In this document: positions 61,560 to 64,000 of the stretch, in pieces
Position numbering within the stretch: the stretch's first letter is position 1
How the letters are laid out: every line of letters starts with the position of its first letter
NCBI GenBank assembly: GCA_948146395.1
Contig: OX411557.1
Location: forward strand, 39,015,689 to 39,079,688
Length of the DNA: 64,000 nucleotides
Reading direction: 5' to 3'
From: Fragum whitleyi
Taxonomy: Eukaryota > Mollusca > Bivalvia > Cardiida > Cardiidae
Position numbers and translations under genes: made by a program
Notes under the pieces: generated by a model
Database searches by the model: none
Told to the model about the DNA's origin: nothing
Seen by the model: the letters and a program-made list of their open reading frames with translations, nothing else

Positions 61560-61860
61560 TTTAAGAAATGATAATAGAATTAATTGATTTCATAGAGGCA
61601 TAACACTCAAACATAATCGCACTGTGTGAATTCGCTTCAGATTGATTTCAGATTCCTACCTCCATTCAATCAACAAATAATATCTTTATATCTTTAAATT
61701 TAAATTCATGAAGCAAAAATTAACGATTCATCCATAATGAACCTGGTTTCTTATAGGACTACTTTGTGCGAAAGCTTACACGGTATTTGCGTTCTCAAAA
61801 TTGTTTTCATTGAGTAATGAAATGAAATTCTTAGCCAATCAGTTTCTATGATATACTGGA
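61560..61860. mobile_element. Repeat with a foldback end, copy 3
   Basis: It has AATTGATTTCATAGAGGCATAA against TTCCTACCTCCATTCAATC arms, then the body ACTACTTTGTGCGAAAGC and AAAATTGTTTTCATTGAGTAA shared with the other two copies. Confidence 0.65.
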
Positions 61861-62449
61861 GCTCGATAGACTCAACAAAAAGTTGAATTATTTCTACGTT
61901 TTTGATTTTATAGAAAAAAAGTTGTAAAATGTTATCAGATCAGAGTTTGAAAAAACAAAACGTTAGGAATTGTATTTACTTATTATGATATAATGACGTA
62001 TCGAAAAGATGAATTGAATTGTAAAGCAGTTAGAATTGGACGTAGCCTCTATTCGGATTGAATTAGTGATGTTGGTGCATTCAAAAAAGGCAGCTTCTAG
62101 GCTTCAACAATGTAATGCATTCTTATTTAATTGGAATCCAATGAAATGAAGAATTTTCATTGGTTTAATTTGCATCATTTGGGAAAATCAATTGTATCTT
62201 ATGTCTGTATAAAAAGATCTTTTCAACGAACTTTCTACCCAGCCCTGCGTTCAGGATGACAAAGCGGTGCAAATAATCGTAGGCAAAAACAAGACGTAAT
62301 CCAAGTTTATAATTTTAACTTATCTCTAAATCAAATATTTACCGCAACCTTTCACCTTACTCCAGCAATAATTAATATACTGTTGGTTTAGCACCAAGAG
62401 AAAGGGCTATGATAGTGAGCTCCATTCAATCTGGAGCTTTCAAATAACT

Positions 62450-63700
62450 ATTTTGTAGCTCATCTAAGCACATTTGCAGAATACGTCTTTACACTCTACA
62501 CTCTTAGAGGTCACAACTATGACAAAACTTTACTAAAATGTTTGTTTTGTTACACAGAAGATCCCAATTGATTTTGGTGACATTTTGGCTTGTGTTTGCG
62601 AAAAGGAGCCGAAGAGACCATTCCTTTTTAATCACATAAAAGATCACATTTTTACTAATTCTTTTTCAAACTTGAAAAAAATTATTTCATGATATAAGGA
62701 AGATCCATATTGATTGTCACGGGAAAAGAAGCCTTAATCCTTGTTACAGTAAGTTACATTGTGAAATTGACATTGATCTCAATCGGAATCATTCTTAATC
62801 GCTCATTCGGCGCTCCAATCACTCATTCAAAACACTCACTCAAACCATTCAAAAACGCTCCACACTCACTGAAATACATTTAACAAAAACTTCGTTCAAA
62901 ATAAAAAAAATAGCTAGGAAAAAATCTTGATTTCATGGAAATTAATTGAAATTGTAAGCGTCTGATTAGATCTTGAAGAAGTAGGAAGCTATTTGTAGAA
63001 TATTTATGCATTTTTTAAGGAGAGGTAATCATTATCGTAAATTTTGTTCATCCCGAACAAAATTTACGATATAGGATTACCTCCCATTAAATTCACTCAA
63101 AATTCGCTCCGCACACTCATTCAATTTCATTCCTTAATCATTCCCAAATCATTCATCCTGTCAATTTCACGATGTTGTTAACTGTACCAGTCATGGGTAA
63201 ATAATTTCGTTTTTGTTATGAAGTTCGTCTGGACATAATGAAGATCCCAATTGATTGTGGTTGCGTTCTGAACTGATATGCAATAGGAAAAAAAGCACTT
63301 TCCTTATTACCACCTTGAAGGTCTCAATTTTCGGTCCATGCTCAAACTTTTGCAAATTTACTTAAAATAGTTTTAACCTCTCTATAGACACAACACTTTT
63401 TGTATAATCAGTAACAAACTCGCTGGAAATATTTGTCATCATAAGGAATATTCAAATTGATTTTCATAACGTTACAGCAAATTTCTCAAATGGGGCATTT
63501 TGGTGGTAATTTCCTTGGTATTTTACCATTTATTCGGCTCAATCTATTCTAGATTCCCTAACAATGTTTGTATAGTCTCAGAGAAGAAACGGGTTTTTTT
63601 TTTCAAAATAAAGCGATTTTAACTCATGAAAGGGTAAAATGAGCGTTCATTAATAACAAATTAGTGCAAAAAAAATCCTTGGATTCTCTTTAAGGGCCAG
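62450..63700 (+). repeat. Degenerate tandem array split by a MITE
   Basis: Units share AAGATCCCAATTGATTTTGGT, GGAAAARGAGCC-like and ATTACCACCTTGAAGGTC segments at about 62555, 62690, 63240 and 63445. The MITE at 62756-63185 is inserted. Confidence 0.55.
62756..63185. mobile_element. Palindromic MITE, complete copy
   Basis: The ends are ACAGTAAGTTACATTGTGAA and TTCACGATGTTGTTAACTGT. The central hairpin AGAGGTAATC ... GATTACCTCCC lies at 63019-63085. CACTCATTC-rich stretches occur on both sides. It is inserted in a degenerate tandem array. Confidence 0.8.
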
Positions 63701-64000
63701 AATATGACAATACACTCCTCAAAACTCCTAAGCGGCCACTTGCCTTTTTGGTCATATGTTCTAAACGCCGCATGGTTTCAACTCGTTTTCGCTTGAATAA
63801 TGTAGCCAAATCATTTATGAAGTCAACAAGAGAAAACACAGTGAAATAATTCAACAAGAAATGTTTTAAAATTAAACGAAAGTAGGAGTACCCTCGATTT
63901 CAAAGTTAACATTGGTGGGTGCGGTATTTTTGACATTTCTTGTTAGGATAAGGATCGTGTAGAACGTCTTGGCATTTCTTATTAATTTTAGAAGTCCACA

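Larger units (their letters stand above)
60831..64000. other. Intron of the methyltransferase gene up to the window edge
   Basis: After the exon 2 donor, no third exon with the expected family motifs was found. The space is filled by a SINE, a foldback repeat, a degenerate array and a MITE. Confidence 0.5.

Overview
This window is eukaryotic nuclear DNA, most likely from a bivalve mollusc (probably a heterodont clam). It is AT-rich, its genes are split by GT-AG introns, it has no operons, and it is crowded with repeat families that I associate with bivalve genomes. These include tRNA-derived SINEs, short tandem-core elements ending in a hairpin plus GCTAA, MITEs and a tyrosine-recombinase retrotransposon. 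The species assignment is inference.

Two split host genes can be read. On the minus strand, an SLC23/nucleobase-ascorbate transporter-like gene runs from an ATG at 48705 to a stop at 12831. I could place twelve coding exons with matching intron phases. One further short exon (length 3n+2) must lie between 47608 and 37412, because the phases on either side do not agree. The fold is recognisable, but several family-defining substrate and signature residues are replaced or deleted. On the plus strand, the first two coding exons of an NNMT/INMT/PNMT-type SAM-dependent methyltransferase lie at 57601-57760 and 60623-60830. The gene continues past the right edge.

The introns and flanks are mostly mobile DNA. 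The largest piece is a 9.6 kb Ngaro/DIRS-order element (26240-35875, minus strand) inside the transporter intron. It has split direct repeats (A1 ... B1-A2 ... B2), a gag-like ORF with CCCH plus CCHC zinc motifs, RT-RNase H, a tyrosine recombinase and an SGNH hydrolase. A tandem array lies in its leader. Its repeats are about 99% identical, so insertion was recent, yet RT, RNase H and hydrolase carry breaks.

From left to right: 1-12 kb holds degenerate tandem arrays, a foldback element, a (GA)n tract and a non-autonomous hAT element. 12.8-25.5 kb holds the 3' exons of the transporter with SINE, MITE and Helitron-like insertions and a duplicated segment. 26.2-35.9 kb is the Ngaro-like element. 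35.9-47.6 kb is a repeat-filled intron. 47.6-48.7 kb holds the first transporter exons. 49.8-52.7 kb holds a hAT element with a perfect 8-bp target duplication and a LINE relic split by a palindromic MITE. 54.6-57.5 kb holds tRNA-derived repeats and MITEs. 57.6-60.8 kb is the methyltransferase, with a duplicated MITE in its intron and another MITE touching its exon 2 acceptor. 60.8-64 kb is repeats.
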